From the NCBI RefSeq assembly GCF_016863315.1, contig NZ_BOOQ01000009.1, forward strand, positions 248,001 to 312,000: a stretch of DNA of 64,000 bases, read 5' to 3'. A program made the position numbers and the translations under genes. The DNA comes from Planotetraspora silvatica (GTDB lineage Bacteria; Actinomycetota; Actinomycetes; Streptosporangiales; Streptosporangiaceae). Below are positions 1 through 8,460 of the stretch, piece by piece; the stretch's first letter is position 1; each line of letters opens with the position of its first letter. A model generated the notes under the pieces. The model did no database searches. It saw only the letters and a list, made by a program, of their open reading frames with translations, and was not told where the DNA came from.

Positions 1-1
1 C

Positions 2-256
2 ACGCTGGAGGAGCTCTTCGAGATCTGGACCTCACGGGTGCTCGGCATCCATGAGAGGCCGCTGGTGGTGCTGGACCCGTGGGGCCTGTACGCGCCGCTG
101 CGCCGACTCGTCGACGGCATGTACGAGCAGGGGTTCACCCGTCCGAACGTCTTCGACGCGATCTCCTGGACGACCACCGTCGAGGAGGCCTTCGACCAGC
201 TGGAACGGACCGTCCCGCACCTCCTGCCGACGGCCGAGGAGATCGGGGAGCCCTAG
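2..256 (+). CDS. LOG family protein (TIGR00730 type), 3' fragment
   Basis: C-terminal 84 residues of a gene entering from the left edge; the frame is open from base 2 to a TAG at 254-256. The first visible residues, TLEELFE, are the end of the PGGxGTxxE signature of the LOG (Lonely Guy/lysine-decarboxylase-like) family. The following VLDPWGLYAPLRRLVDGMYEQGF is the usual tail of these proteins. Plant and bacterial LOG proteins are phosphoribohydrolases that release free cytokinin-type bases from nucleotides; the role in actinomycetes is not settled. Family assignment rests on this tail only, since the nucleotide-binding half is outside the window. Confidence 0.8.
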   Translation, partial: TLEELFEIWTSRVLGIHERPLVVLDPWGLYAPLRRLVDGMYEQGFTRPNVFDAISWTTTVEEAFDQLERTVPHLLPTAEEIGEP

Positions 257-272
257 GGAGACACGACCTGGG

Positions 273-545
273 TCACGCGAGGCCGCGACGGGTGAGCGCG
301 GGGGAGCGCCGGCCCAGCAGGACCTCGGTCATGTCGAGCGCCTGCCGTACCTGGTGGGTGGTGCGGAACACCGTCGCCCCCGCCCACGCGAACGCGGCGG
401 CCGCCGCGACCGCCTCGGTCTCGTCCTCCGGCAACGTCACCATGACCGTACGGCCGGCCTGGGCCAGCGCGGAGACCTCGGACAGCGAGGAGGCCGCCGC
501 CCAGGCCGGATCGATTTCGTCATCCGGGTGGATCACAATGGTCAT
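273..545 (-). CDS. Small protein resembling the C-terminal end of dihydropteroate synthase
   Basis: A 90-residue ORF with an ATG at 545, divergent from the DivIVA-like gene. No signal peptide or membrane segment. Its second half (AWAGATVFRTTHQVRQALDM) resembles the last beta-alpha unit of the dihydropteroate synthase TIM barrel, where an Arg-x-His motif follows a G-A-x-V-x-R strand; here the histidine is preceded by Thr-Thr. In many actinobacteria a folP2-like gene sits near a LOG gene and a glucosyl-phosphoglycerate synthase, so this could be a stand-alone remnant or a separate small protein. Function unknown; the DHPS resemblance is by eye only. Confidence 0.55.
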   Translation of the reverse strand: MTIVIHPDDEIDPAWAAASSLSEVSALAQAGRTVMVTLPEDETEAVAAAAAFAWAGATVFRTTHQVRQALDMTEVLLGRRSPALTRRGLA

Positions 546-571
546 GCCTTCAATGCTCGCACGCGTGCGAC

Positions 572-1090
572 TTGTGGCACGATTCGTATGTGCTGGTCGT
601 CCTCGTCATAGCCGGTCTCGCCGTCCTCGTCTGCGTGTGGATGGTGTCGCTCGGCCGTGGCGGTGAGCTCGCGGTCTTCCCGCCCGACATGCCTCCGACG
701 GAGCTGCCCGACGCCGGTCACCTGACCGCCGCCGACCTCATGGGCCTGCAGCTTCCCCTGAGCCTGGTCGGGTACCACACCCAGGTCGTGGACGAGGCGC
801 TCTATCGGTTGTCGACCGCGCTCGGCGAGCGGGACACGCGGATCGCGGTGCTGGAGCAGCGTGTCGCGGACCTGCTGGCGGGTCGCCTCCATGCGCGGCA
901 GGAGGTCTTCGCGCGACCGGCCGAGCCGGTCCGCACCGAGCACCAGCCCGAGATCATCGCCAGGCCCGAAGTCATCGCCAAGCCCGAGGTCTCCACCAGG
1001 CCCGAGGTCCCCGCCAAGCCCGAGATCCCCTCCAAGACCGCTGCGGGCGGCTGGGAGGACGACCGCTCGGACGCGGAGGAGTCATGGTGA
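572..1090 (+). CDS. DivIVA-domain-containing membrane protein
   Basis: 172 residues. One N-terminal membrane helix (about residues 6-24) is followed by a short DivIVA-like segment (about 45-95) containing the hydrophobic motif around GLQLPLSLVGYHTQVVDEAL and a coiled-coil heptad stretch (RLSTALGERDTRIAVLEQRV). The C-terminal third is an imperfect tandem repeat of RPEVxAKPE units that ends in an acidic tail. DivIVA-type proteins bind curved membrane and organise polar growth and cell wall synthesis. Start is uncertain: TTG 572 or GTG 590, neither with a good ribosome binding site. The stop overlaps the start of tag by 7 bases, so the two are probably co-translated. Confidence 0.75.
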   Translation: MWHDSYVLVVLVIAGLAVLVCVWMVSLGRGGELAVFPPDMPPTELPDAGHLTAADLMGLQLPLSLVGYHTQVVDEALYRLSTALGERDTRIAVLEQRVADLLAGRLHARQEVFARPAEPVRTEHQPEIIARPEVIAKPEVSTRPEVPAKPEIPSKTAAGGWEDDRSDAEESW

Positions 1091-1659
1091 ACCGGTGCGG
1101 GTGGGCCACCTCGGCCCCTGACTACATCGCCTACCACGACGACGAGTGGGGACGTCCCGTCCACGGCGACGACCATGTCTACGAGCGGATCACGCTGGAG
1201 GCGTTCCAGTCCGGCCTGTCGTGGCTGACGATCCTGCGCAAGAGGGAGAACTTCCGGCGGGCCTTCGCCGAGTTCTCCATCCCCAAGGTCGCCGCGTTCG
1301 ACGAGTCCGACGTCGAGCGGCTGATGAACGACACCGGCATCGTCAGGAACCGCGCCAAGGTCGACGCGGCGATCGCCAACGCCAGGGCGGCCGTCGAGCT
1401 GCCGGGCGGGCTCTGCGAGCTGGTCTGGAGGTTCGCCGACTGGTCCGCGCCAGTGCCGGCCGGCCTCGCCGACGTGCCGGCGCAGACCGCGGGTTCGAAG
1501 GCGCTGGCCAAGGAGCTCAAGAAGCACGGATTCCGGTTCGTCGGCCCGACGACGGCCTACGCGCTGATGCAGGCGATCGGCCTGGTCAACGACCACGTGA
1601 TCGACTGCTGGGTGCGCGAGGAGGTCAGCGCCCTTCGAAACGCGGCCGCTCCCTGCTGA
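1084..1659 (+). CDS. tag: DNA-3-methyladenine glycosylase I
   Basis: 191 residues, normal length for Tag. It excises 3-methyladenine from alkylated DNA to start base-excision repair. The N-terminus carries the family signature RCGW with a zinc-ligand Cys5 and His18 in AYHDDEWG. The other two ligands, His171 and Cys175, are in VNDHVIDCW. The catalytic/recognition segment LEAFQSGLSW contains Glu39. The ATG overlaps the stop of the preceding DivIVA-like gene. The 3' end overlaps the convergent enoyl-CoA hydratase gene by 35 bases, so the last dozen residues are specified on both strands. High confidence. Confidence 0.95.
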   Translation: MVNRCGWATSAPDYIAYHDDEWGRPVHGDDHVYERITLEAFQSGLSWLTILRKRENFRRAFAEFSIPKVAAFDESDVERLMNDTGIVRNRAKVDAAIANARAAVELPGGLCELVWRFADWSAPVPAGLADVPAQTAGSKALAKELKKHGFRFVGPTTAYALMQAIGLVNDHVIDCWVREEVSALRNAAAPC

Positions 1660-2404
1660 GGAAGGCCTTGGTCGCCGCCAGGTGATCGACCGTGGCCGCG
1701 CAGTCGTCCTGCAGGTCGGCCTCGAGGTCGAGCGCGTCGGAGAGCGAGTGGGCCGCGGCGAAGTCGAGCGCCCGCCGGGTCGCGGCGTAGGCCAGGGTGG
1801 GGCCCTGGGCCAGCCGCAGCGCCAGATCGCGGGCCGCGGGCACCACGTCGTCGCCCGGCACGACGCTGGTCACCAGGCCCAGCTCCAGCGCGCGCGCCGC
1901 GTCGACGGCGTCGCCGAGGAGCAGCAGTTCCCTGGCCACGGCCGGCCCCACGAGGCGCTGGAGGGTCCACGAGGCGCCGGAGTCGGGCCCGAGGCCGATC
2001 CCGGTGAACGCCATGGCGAACTTGGCCCTCTCGGCGGCGACGCGGAAGTCGCACGCGAAGGCCAGGGACGCCCCCGCTCCCGCGGCCACGCCGTTGACGG
2101 CCGCCACCACCGGCTTGTCCATCGAGGTGATCGTGAGCACGATCGGGTTGTAGTGCTCGCGAACGGTGTTCGCGAGCCCGAGGCCGCTTTCCAGGTTGTC
2201 GGCGTGCTCGCGCAGGTCCTGTCCCGCGCAGAAGGCCCGGCCTGCCCCGGTCAGCAGGACGGCGCGGACGGACCCGTCCGCGGCGGCCCGGCGCAGCGCC
2301 GCGAGCAACTCGACCTTCATGGCCACGGTCAGGGAGTTCATCGCGTCAGGGCGGTCCAGGGTGATCGTCGCGATCGCCTGCTCGACCTCGTAGCCGACAC
2401 TCAT
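1625..2404 (-). CDS. Enoyl-CoA hydratase/isomerase family protein (PaaG-like)
   Basis: 259 residues from ATG 2404. This start begins one base after the TGA of the upstream PaaX-like gene, so the two are translationally linked; a longer in-frame start at 2488 would lie inside that gene and is rejected. Crotonase fold: first oxyanion loop AGRAFCAGQDL (about 55-64) and second AAVNGVAAGAGASLA (about 101-115), followed by GIGLGPDSGASW (about 135-146), typical of PaaG/PaaB-type hydratase-isomerases. Pairing with a PaaX regulator suggests aromatic (phenylacetyl-CoA) or related acyl-CoA catabolism, but no other paa genes are present. The substrate is therefore not assigned. Confidence 0.88.
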   Translation of the reverse strand: MSVGYEVEQAIATITLDRPDAMNSLTVAMKVELLAALRRAAADGSVRAVLLTGAGRAFCAGQDLREHADNLESGLGLANTVREHYNPIVLTITSMDKPVVAAVNGVAAGAGASLAFACDFRVAAERAKFAMAFTGIGLGPDSGASWTLQRLVGPAVARELLLLGDAVDAARALELGLVTSVVPGDDVVPAARDLALRLAQGPTLAYAATRRALDFAAAHSLSDALDLEADLQDDCAATVDHLAATKAFLSRERPRFEGR

Positions 2405-2405
2405 C

Positions 2406-3179
2406 TCACGATCCCCCATCCAGGTTGCGGTCGACGAACGCCGCCGCCGCGGGTAGCAGCCGGGCCGCCTCCTGCTCGAAGTAGGCACGGGCCTTGTCGC
2501 CCGGCCACCCCGGAGGCAGCAGTCGCGCCGGCAGGCCGGGGTCGCGGAACAGGAAGTTGCGCCAACCGTGCACCAGCCTGCTCCGGACCGCGAAGATCTG
2601 GTGGTCGGGGGAATCCCCCCGCAGCGATCCCACGAGATCCACGGCGCCGGCGAGCCAATCCTCGTACGCCCCGGCGATGCCGTCCAGATCCCACGCCTGG
2701 GCGACCAGTTCGCGCGGGTCGCCCTCCAGCGCGGCGTCGAACCGGTGGGCGGACAGCCGCAAGGCGTCCAGCTCCGGTGAGGCCCACGGCCCGATCCAGG
2801 TGGTCTCCGTCAGCGGAGCGTAGCCGAGGAAGGCCAGATCGGCCCGGATCCGCTCCCGCCTCGCCCGGTCCCTGACCGGTTCGAGCACCAGCATGTGCCA
2901 CCGTCCCCGCCAGTCGGCGGCGCCCGCGCGGTAGACCCGCGCGGCGGTCTCGTCGAGACGGCGCTCGCATTTCGGCGTGACCGCATATCCCGGCCCCTGT
3001 GGCAGGCGCACCGGGTCGAGCCACCCCTGACGGACCATGCGGGAGATCGCGGTTCGTACGGCGGGGGCCGCGATGTCGAGGGGCGCGAGCAGCCTGACGA
3101 GCGCGGCCACCGAAGCCCGCCCGTGACGTGTGCGGAGGTGGTCGCCGTAGAGATCGAAAAGTGCGGCTCGGGCGTTCAT
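2406..3179 (-). CDS. PaaX family transcriptional regulator
   Basis: 257 residues. N-terminal winged helix (about 1-65, SVAALVRLLAPLDIAAPAVRTAISRMVRQGW) followed by the PaaX central domain with the characteristic RGRWHMLVLEPV near residue 92, and a C-terminal domain containing WRNFLFRDPGLPARLLPPGWPG, the PaaX_C hallmark. Known PaaX proteins repress phenylacetate genes and are released by phenylacetyl-CoA. The gene is first in a two-gene operon with the crotonase gene (1-base gap). Its 5' end is divergent from the DUF3117 gene, and the 180-base spacer should hold both promoters. Confidence 0.92.
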   Translation of the reverse strand: MNARAALFDLYGDHLRTRHGRASVAALVRLLAPLDIAAPAVRTAISRMVRQGWLDPVRLPQGPGYAVTPKCERRLDETAARVYRAGAADWRGRWHMLVLEPVRDRARRERIRADLAFLGYAPLTETTWIGPWASPELDALRLSAHRFDAALEGDPRELVAQAWDLDGIAGAYEDWLAGAVDLVGSLRGDSPDHQIFAVRSRLVHGWRNFLFRDPGLPARLLPPGWPGDKARAYFEQEAARLLPAAAAFVDRNLDGGS

Positions 3180-3359
3180 CCCTCTCAGTTTGAGGGTCGG
3201 GATCGCTCCTCGACAATGCGCCTGAGCCCTTATTGATCGACTGACCGGAGCCGGGCCGTTACCTTTTTGAGCTCGGAGGCGGGATAATAGAACATCACAG
3301 AAACGTGAATGCGCCGGTCACCCTTCGGGGTGGCCGACTACGCGGGAAGGGATACACGC

Positions 3360-3527
3360 ATGGCGGCGATGAAGCCACGGACTGGCGACGGTCCGCTGGA
3401 GGTCACCAAGGAAGGACGGGGCATCGTCATGCGGGTCCCTCTCGAGGGTGGCGGCCGACTCGTCGTCGAGCTCTCGGCGGATGAGGCCGGCGCTCTCGGA
3501 GACGCGCTGAAGACAGTGGTCGGCTGA
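3360..3527 (+). CDS. DUF3117 domain-containing small protein
   Basis: 55 residues from ATG 3360; an upstream in-frame ATG at 3309 would add a non-conserved extension. The whole protein is the DUF3117 domain, including MAAMKPRTGDGPLEVTKEGR and the C-terminal VELSADEAGALGDALK. Near-identical proteins occur throughout Actinobacteria (Rv1211 in M. tuberculosis, from memory). Function is unknown. It stands alone with its own upstream region, which includes a GATAAT hexamer at about 3283. Confidence 0.92.
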   Translation: MAAMKPRTGDGPLEVTKEGRGIVMRVPLEGGGRLVVELSADEAGALGDALKTVVG

Positions 3528-3611
3528 GGTTTCAGCCGACTTTGTTCGACTTTTCGGCCCTGGTGACGGGATTTCCCCCCCGCGCCGGGGCCGCCCTATT
3601 TGGAGGCGTTC

Positions 3612-5030
3612 GTGCCAATTGAGACCACGTTGACCGTTTCTGACCGGCTCCCCGAGAACGCGGAGCTGACCGCGGTGCCCTTCGGGCCGGACCTCGCCGC
3701 CTCGCCCGTCGAGTTGCCCGTGCCGGTGAGCGCCCTGCTGTCCCACTACGAGGCCAAGGGCGAGCCTGGCGAGGTCTTCGAGGTTCCCGTGGTCAGGGGG
3801 GACGGTGTGGGCCGCGTGCTGCTCTACGGCACGGGCGACTGCTCCGCTCCGGCGCTGCGCAAGGCGGGAGCGGCCATCGCGCGCAAGGCCAAGGGGCGCC
3901 CCTCCCTTTCCGTCGTGGTCCCCGCCCATGGTGACGTGAGCGCTCTCGTCGAAGGGGCGCTCCTCGCCTCCTACACGTTCAGGATCGGCCAGACCCGGAC
4001 GAGCGCGGTGGAGGAGATCGTCTTCTCCGGCGCGGACGAGCCGGCTCTGCGCCGCGGCGAGGTGGCCGCCCGCGCCACCGCCCTCGCCCGCGACCTGGTC
4101 AACACCCCGGCCGACGTGAAGACTCCCGAATGGCTGGCCGAGCAGGCCCGGATCATCGCCGCCGATCACGGCCTGGCCGTACGGGTCTGGGCGGACGGCG
4201 ACCTCGGCGAGTTCGGGGGCATCCGGGCGGTCGGTCAGGGCTCGATCCACCCGCCCAGGTTCGTCCAGCTCCAGTACACGCCGGAGAACGCCGGTGACGG
4301 CACCCCGCACGTGGTCCTGGCGGGCAAGGGCATCACGTTCGACACGGGCGGCCTGTCCCTGAAGCCCAACGAGGGCATGAAGACCATGAAGACCGACATG
4401 GCGGGCGGTGCGGTCGTGATGGCCGTGATGAGCGCGCTGGCCGCCTTCGAGGTGCCGGTCCGCGTGACGGGCCTGATCGCCTGCGCGGAGAACGCCATCT
4501 CGGGCTCGGCCCAGCGGCCGAGCGACGTCATCACGCAGTACGGCGGGCGCACGGTCGAGGTGCTCAACACCGACGCCGAGGGCCGGCTCGTGCTGGCCGA
4601 CGCCCTGGCGTACGCCGACGCCGAACTGGACCCCGACGTGATGATCGACATCGCCACGCTCACCGGTGCGGCGAAGGTGGCGCTGGGGGTCTCCCTGGGC
4701 GCGCTCTACGCCACCGACGAGTCGGTCGCCGACTCCCTGCTCTCCGCCGGTGAGATCAGTGGAGACCGGTTCTGGCGCATGCCCCTGCTCGAGGACTACC
4801 GCGCGGACCTGGACTCCGACGTCGCCGATCTGACCAACGTGGACCGCAAGATGTCCGGCGCCGCGGGGTCGGTCATCGCGGCGCTGTATCTGCGGGAGTT
4901 CGTCGGCGAGCGGCCCTGGGCGCACCTGGACATCGCCGGGCCCGCGCGGTCGGCCGCCGACGACGGCCAGTTCACCAAGGGCGCCACGGGCTTCGGCGTG
5001 AGGATGTTGCTGAGCTACCTGGCCGCTTAG
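3612..5030 (+). CDS. pepA: Leucyl aminopeptidase (peptidase M17, PepA)
   Basis: 472 residues from GTG 3612. This start is chosen because GGAGG at 3602-3606 lies 5 bases upstream; a TTG at 3600 would overlap that ribosome binding site. Cytosolic two-metal aminopeptidase that removes N-terminal residues. The metal-binding block KGITFDTGGLSLKP (about 238-251), TDMAGGAVV and the family signature NTDAEGRL (about 319-326) are intact. The N-terminal macro-like domain is shorter and divergent, as usual. The stop codon overlaps the convergent methyltransferase stop by 4 bases. Confidence 0.95.
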   Translation: MPIETTLTVSDRLPENAELTAVPFGPDLAASPVELPVPVSALLSHYEAKGEPGEVFEVPVVRGDGVGRVLLYGTGDCSAPALRKAGAAIARKAKGRPSLSVVVPAHGDVSALVEGALLASYTFRIGQTRTSAVEEIVFSGADEPALRRGEVAARATALARDLVNTPADVKTPEWLAEQARIIAADHGLAVRVWADGDLGEFGGIRAVGQGSIHPPRFVQLQYTPENAGDGTPHVVLAGKGITFDTGGLSLKPNEGMKTMKTDMAGGAVVMAVMSALAAFEVPVRVTGLIACAENAISGSAQRPSDVITQYGGRTVEVLNTDAEGRLVLADALAYADAELDPDVMIDIATLTGAAKVALGVSLGALYATDESVADSLLSAGEISGDRFWRMPLLEDYRADLDSDVADLTNVDRKMSGAAGSVIAALYLREFVGERPWAHLDIAGPARSAADDGQFTKGATGFGVRMLLSYLAA

Positions 5031-5662
5031 GCGGGCGGCAGCTTGACCGCGACCAGGAGACCGTCGCCCAGGGGGAGCATGAGCGGGCGCAGCCGCTCCT
5101 CCTCCCTGACCATCCGGCCGAGTTCCCGGACGGCGACGGTGTCCGGGTCGCGCCGGGTGGGGTCGGCGACCTGGTCGCGCCAGAGGGCGTTCGCGAAGGC
5201 CACCACGCCGCCGGGGCGCAGCAGCCGGATCGACTCGCCCAGGTAGTCGAGGTACTCCTGCTTCGCCGCGTCGCAGAAGACCAGGTCGTAGCCGCCGTCG
5301 GCCAGGCGCGGCAGCACATCGAGGGCGCGGCCTCCGATGAGGCGGATCCTGCTGCCGGAATAGCCGGCCTCGGCGAACGTCTGCCTGGCCATGCGCTGGT
5401 GCTCCGGTTCGACGTCCACGCTGGTCAGCGTGCCGTCCGGGCGCATTCCGCGCAGGAGCCACAGGCCGGAGACGCCGCATCCGGTGCCGACCTCGACCAC
5501 CGAACGGGCGCCGGCCACTGTCGCGAGGAAGCACAAGGCCGCCCCGCACCCGGGCAGGAGCGGCGTCGCTCCCACCTCGATGCCGCGTCTGCGGGCCTCC
5601 TGGAGGATCTCGTCCTCTGGAACGAAGTCCTCCGCGTACTCCAGGCTGGCCGGAGTCGCCAT
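5027..5662 (-). CDS. SAM-dependent O-methyltransferase (Rv1220c-like)
   Basis: 211 residues from ATG 5662, where AAGGAGAGG sits 6 bases upstream; an earlier ATG at 5686 lacks a site. Class I Rossmann methyltransferase of the COMT/O-methyltransferase_3 type. SAM-binding motif I is VVEVGTGCGVSGLWLL, motif II is LTSVDVEPEHQ, and a metal-site DAAKQEYLDYL follows. Substrate unknown. It lies divergent from sigE, as in M. tuberculosis (Rv1220c-Rv1221), and its 3' end overlaps pepA by 4 bases. Confidence 0.88.
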   Translation of the reverse strand: MATPASLEYAEDFVPEDEILQEARRRGIEVGATPLLPGCGAALCFLATVAGARSVVEVGTGCGVSGLWLLRGMRPDGTLTSVDVEPEHQRMARQTFAEAGYSGSRIRLIGGRALDVLPRLADGGYDLVFCDAAKQEYLDYLGESIRLLRPGGVVAFANALWRDQVADPTRRDPDTVAVRELGRMVREEERLRPLMLPLGDGLLVAVKLPPA

Positions 5663-5720
5663 CGGCCTCTCCTTCCCCTGGTTCATGTTGGTCGCAGCCT
5701 AGGGGAGTCGGACCGGAACG

Positions 5721-5746
5721 GGAACTCACGCCACAACGGTGACGTT
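5721..5746 (+). promoter_or_regulatory. ECF-type promoter upstream of sigE
   Basis: GGAAC at 5721-5725 and CGTT at 5743-5746 are separated by exactly 17 bases. This is the -35/-10 layout used by many ECF sigma factors. It lies about 100 bases upstream of the sigE start, so sigE may transcribe its own gene. Assignment is by motif match only. Confidence 0.55.
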
Positions 5747-5853
5747 GCACGCTTTGGACGGTCTTTGTTCAAGGCCGTTCGACTCGCGGTGCGCGGGAAG
5801 GGGCGAAACCAGGCACTATGGCTGTAGCGACGATCCTGCAGAGAGGAATGCCG

Positions 5854-6456
5854 GTGGACGAGCACGACCACCAGGCGGAGACTTCGGTGTCCGGCTGGAC
5901 GCCTCCCACCTGGGAGGAGGTCGTCCGAACGCATTCCGCGCGGGTGTACCGGCTGGCTTACCGGCTGACGGGCAACGTGCACGACGCGGAAGACCTCACC
6001 CAGGAGGTCTTCGTCCGCGTGTTCCGTTCCCTGTCGAGTTACACGCCGGGGACGTTCGAGGGCTGGTTGCACCGGATCACGACGAACCTCTTCCTCGACA
6101 TGGCGCGGCGCAGGCAGCGCATTCGCTTCGAGGGTCTGGCCGACGACGCCGCCGAGCGGCTGCGCGGCCGGGAGCCCTCGCCCGCGCAGGCCTACGACGA
6201 CGCGCACCTGGAGCCCGACATCCAGGCGGCGCTCGACGCCCTGGCACCCGAGTTCCGGGCCGCGGTCGTGTTGTGCGACATCGAGGGCCTGTCCTACGAA
6301 GAGATCGCCGCGACACTCGGCGTGAAGCTCGGGACCGTGCGCAGCCGCATCCACCGGGCCCGGGCACAACTCCGGGAGGCTCTGGAGCACCGCGCACCTT
6401 CCACAGACAGAAGCGGCGATCAGTTCCCCCCGTCATTCAGCAGGGAGGGACTGTGA
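5854..6456 (+). CDS. sigE: ECF RNA polymerase sigma factor, SigE-like
   Basis: About 200 residues. GTG 5854 is preferred because GAGAGG at 5841-5846 is 7 bases upstream; ATG 5848 sits directly on that site, and ATG 5818 is a third option. Region 2 ([41 protein letters not shown]) recognises the -10 element and core polymerase. Region 4 ([28 protein letters not shown]) is the -35-binding HTH. The stop overlaps the anti-sigma start (GTGA), so the pair is translationally coupled. With rseA, htrA and tatB following, this matches the mycobacterial sigE envelope-stress locus. Confidence 0.92.
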   Translation: MDEHDHQAETSVSGWTPPTWEEVVRTHSARVYRLAYRLTGNVHDAEDLTQEVFVRVFRSLSSYTPGTFEGWLHRITTNLFLDMARRRQRIRFEGLADDAAERLRGREPSPAQAYDDAHLEPDIQAALDALAPEFRAAVVLCDIEGLSYEEIAATLGVKLGTVRSRIHRARAQLREALEHRAPSTDRSGDQFPPSFSREGL

Positions 6457-7013
6457 ATCACCTTGGCGAGCGCGTGTCCGCGCTCATCGACGGCGAACTC
6501 GGCCACAGCGAGCGTGAACGGGCGCTCGGCCACCTGACGTTCTGTGCGGACTGCCGTGCGGAGGTCGACGCGCTGCGCGCGCTGAAGAGCCGTCTTCGGT
6601 CCATGGAGCCGCCGGCCATGCCGGCCGACCTGACGATGTCCCTGTTGAGGATGTCGGAACCGGGAGGGCCGCTGCCGCCGCGCATGCGTCCCTTTCCCGA
6701 CCATCCGGCGTTCGCGTCCAGTGGCCTGCCGGGGATGCACGGCATCGCCCCGCTCGACAACCGGCCGGGGCGTCCCAGCGGGTTGTCCGGTCCGGGAAGG
6801 CGGCCGGGCAGGGCCAGGCGCGCCGGATACGTCGCCGTCGGCGTCGCCTCCGCGGCGGTGGCACTCGGGACGATCTTCATGGTCGGTGGGGCCGGTGCCC
6901 ACCAGGATCCGGGTCCCGAGGTGTTGTTCGTACATCCGGCGCAGGACCCGGCGCCCTTCGTGAAGGCGTCGCCGACGCCGTCAGGCAGCGCCAGCCCGCG
7001 GTTCTCCCGCTGA
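6453..7013 (+). CDS. rseA: Zinc-finger anti-sigma factor (RseA-like)
   Basis: 186 residues from GTG 6453, with AGGGAGGG a few bases upstream and a 4-base overlap with sigE. The N-terminal ZAS domain has H27-x3-C31-x2-C34 (HLTFCADC), the anti-sigma zinc motif that sequesters the sigma factor. A Pro/Gly-rich linker (about 70-120) leads to one membrane helix (about 124-147) and a short extracytoplasmic tail. In mycobacteria RseA holds SigE and is removed by phosphorylation and proteolysis under envelope stress; the same logic is inferred here. Confidence 0.9.
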   Translation: MNHLGERVSALIDGELGHSERERALGHLTFCADCRAEVDALRALKSRLRSMEPPAMPADLTMSLLRMSEPGGPLPPRMRPFPDHPAFASSGLPGMHGIAPLDNRPGRPSGLSGPGRRPGRARRAGYVAVGVASAAVALGTIFMVGGAGAHQDPGPEVLFVHPAQDPAPFVKASPTPSGSASPRFSR

Positions 7014-7072
7014 CCACGGGAAACGGCATAGCATCAGGCGTTGCCGTCGTCGCGTGAGGAGTGGTTGCCCCG

Positions 7073-8392
7073 ATGACCGATCACACGCGTCCCTCCAGCG
7101 CGTCGGACCGGCCCGAGTTCTTCCCTGTGGGTGAGGAGCCCGGTTGGGGCCCTCCCGGCGGGTCACCGCCCTCGCTGGGCGCGCATGGCATCGGTCAGGG
7201 CTGGGCGCCTCCCACGGCGCCTCCCGCCCTCCTGCCGAGCGGTCCGCCGCCGGCCGGCCCGGTCAGGCCGGCTCCGGCGCGGGCCGGGCTGTTCGCGATG
7301 CTGGCCGTGGTCATCGCGCTGGTCTCGGGTGGAGCGGCGAGTGTGGGCACGTGGCTCCTCACCCGGCCGCCCGCGGGCACCGACCCGGGATACTCCCTGG
7401 CCGCCCCCGCGGCCGTTTCGACGGCCCGTCCGCCCGCGTCCGTGGCGGGCGTCGCGGCCAAGGTGCTGCCCAGCGTCGTTTCCTTGGAGGTCAGGGGCAG
7501 CAGCGAGGCGGGCACCGGCTCGGGTTTCGTCATCAAGGGCGGCTACATCGTGACCAACGATCACGTGGCCGCGGTCAGCGGGCAGGGCGGCGAGATCAAG
7601 ATCCGGTTCAACGACGGCACGTCCGCCGGCGCCAAGATCGTCGGCCGTGATCCCAACTCGGACATCGCCGTGGTCAAGCCAGATGCGGCGGTCACGGCCC
7701 CGGAACTGCCTCTCGGCAACTCCGACAGCGTGGTGGTCGGAGACCCCGTCATCGCCATCGGCTCGCCGCTGGGCCTCGCCGGCACCGTCACCACCGGCAT
7801 CGTCAGCTCACTCAACCGGCCGGTCGAGGCGGGCGGGTCGACCGGGTCCGACTACGCGCTCATCAACGCGATCCAGACGGACGCGGCCATCAATCCCGGC
7901 AATTCGGGTGGTCCGCTGGTCAACGCCTCGGGTGAGGTGATCGGCGTGAACTCGGCGATCGCCGCGGTCGGCGGTTCCCCGGCTCTGGGCCAGCAGACGG
8001 GCAGCATCGGCCTCGGCTTCGCGATCCCCGTCAACCATGTGCGCAGGATCGCCCAGGAACTCATCACCACCGGCGTCGCCAGGACCTCACGGATCGGCAT
8101 CACCATCGATCAGGGTTACCAGGGCGAGGGCGTCAGGATCGCGACCAGGACCGAGTCGGGTGAACCCGCTGTGACTCCCGGCGGCCCGGCCGCCGAGGCC
8201 GGTCTGGCGCCGGGAGACGTCATCTTGGAGGTCGACGGCCAGCCGGTCGGGGGCAGCCGCGAACTGGTCGTCACGATCAGGAGCAAGGCACCGGGAGACA
8301 AGGTGACCATCGGGTTCCAGCACGACGGCCAGATGAAGACGGCCACGGTAACGGTGGGCGCTGCGCCCGTTCCGGCGGTGCGGCCGTCCTGA
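7073..8392 (+). CDS. htrA: Trypsin-like serine protease with PDZ domain, HtrA/DegP-like
   Basis: 439 residues from ATG 7073 (GAGGAG about 10 bases upstream; a GTG at 7061 overlaps that site). A cytoplasmic Pro-rich N-terminus (about 1-70) and one membrane helix (about 72-96) precede an extracytoplasmic protease domain. The triad is intact: His in NDHVAAV (about 163), Asp in NSDIAVV (about 197), Ser in GNSGGPLV (about 278). One PDZ domain (about 335-430) follows. HtrA proteins degrade or refold damaged exported proteins. Position directly after sigE-rseA indicates an envelope-stress role. Confidence 0.93.
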   Translation: MTDHTRPSSASDRPEFFPVGEEPGWGPPGGSPPSLGAHGIGQGWAPPTAPPALLPSGPPPAGPVRPAPARAGLFAMLAVVIALVSGGAASVGTWLLTRPPAGTDPGYSLAAPAAVSTARPPASVAGVAAKVLPSVVSLEVRGSSEAGTGSGFVIKGGYIVTNDHVAAVSGQGGEIKIRFNDGTSAGAKIVGRDPNSDIAVVKPDAAVTAPELPLGNSDSVVVGDPVIAIGSPLGLAGTVTTGIVSSLNRPVEAGGSTGSDYALINAIQTDAAINPGNSGGPLVNASGEVIGVNSAIAAVGGSPALGQQTGSIGLGFAIPVNHVRRIAQELITTGVARTSRIGITIDQGYQGEGVRIATRTESGEPAVTPGGPAAEAGLAPGDVILEVDGQPVGGSRELVVTIRSKAPGDKVTIGFQHDGQMKTATVTVGAAPVPAVRPS

Positions 8393-8460
8393 GGCCCGGT
8401 CCCGAGCCGGAATGGGGGGTATTAGGCTGAACCCAGTCGTTGCTTATTGAGGAGATCACC

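Noticed and set aside
2406-2488. Longer start of the crotonase gene at 2488
   Set aside because: It would overlap the PaaX coding region by 83 bases, and the added residues are Arg-rich and non-conserved; ATG 2404 is one base after the PaaX stop.
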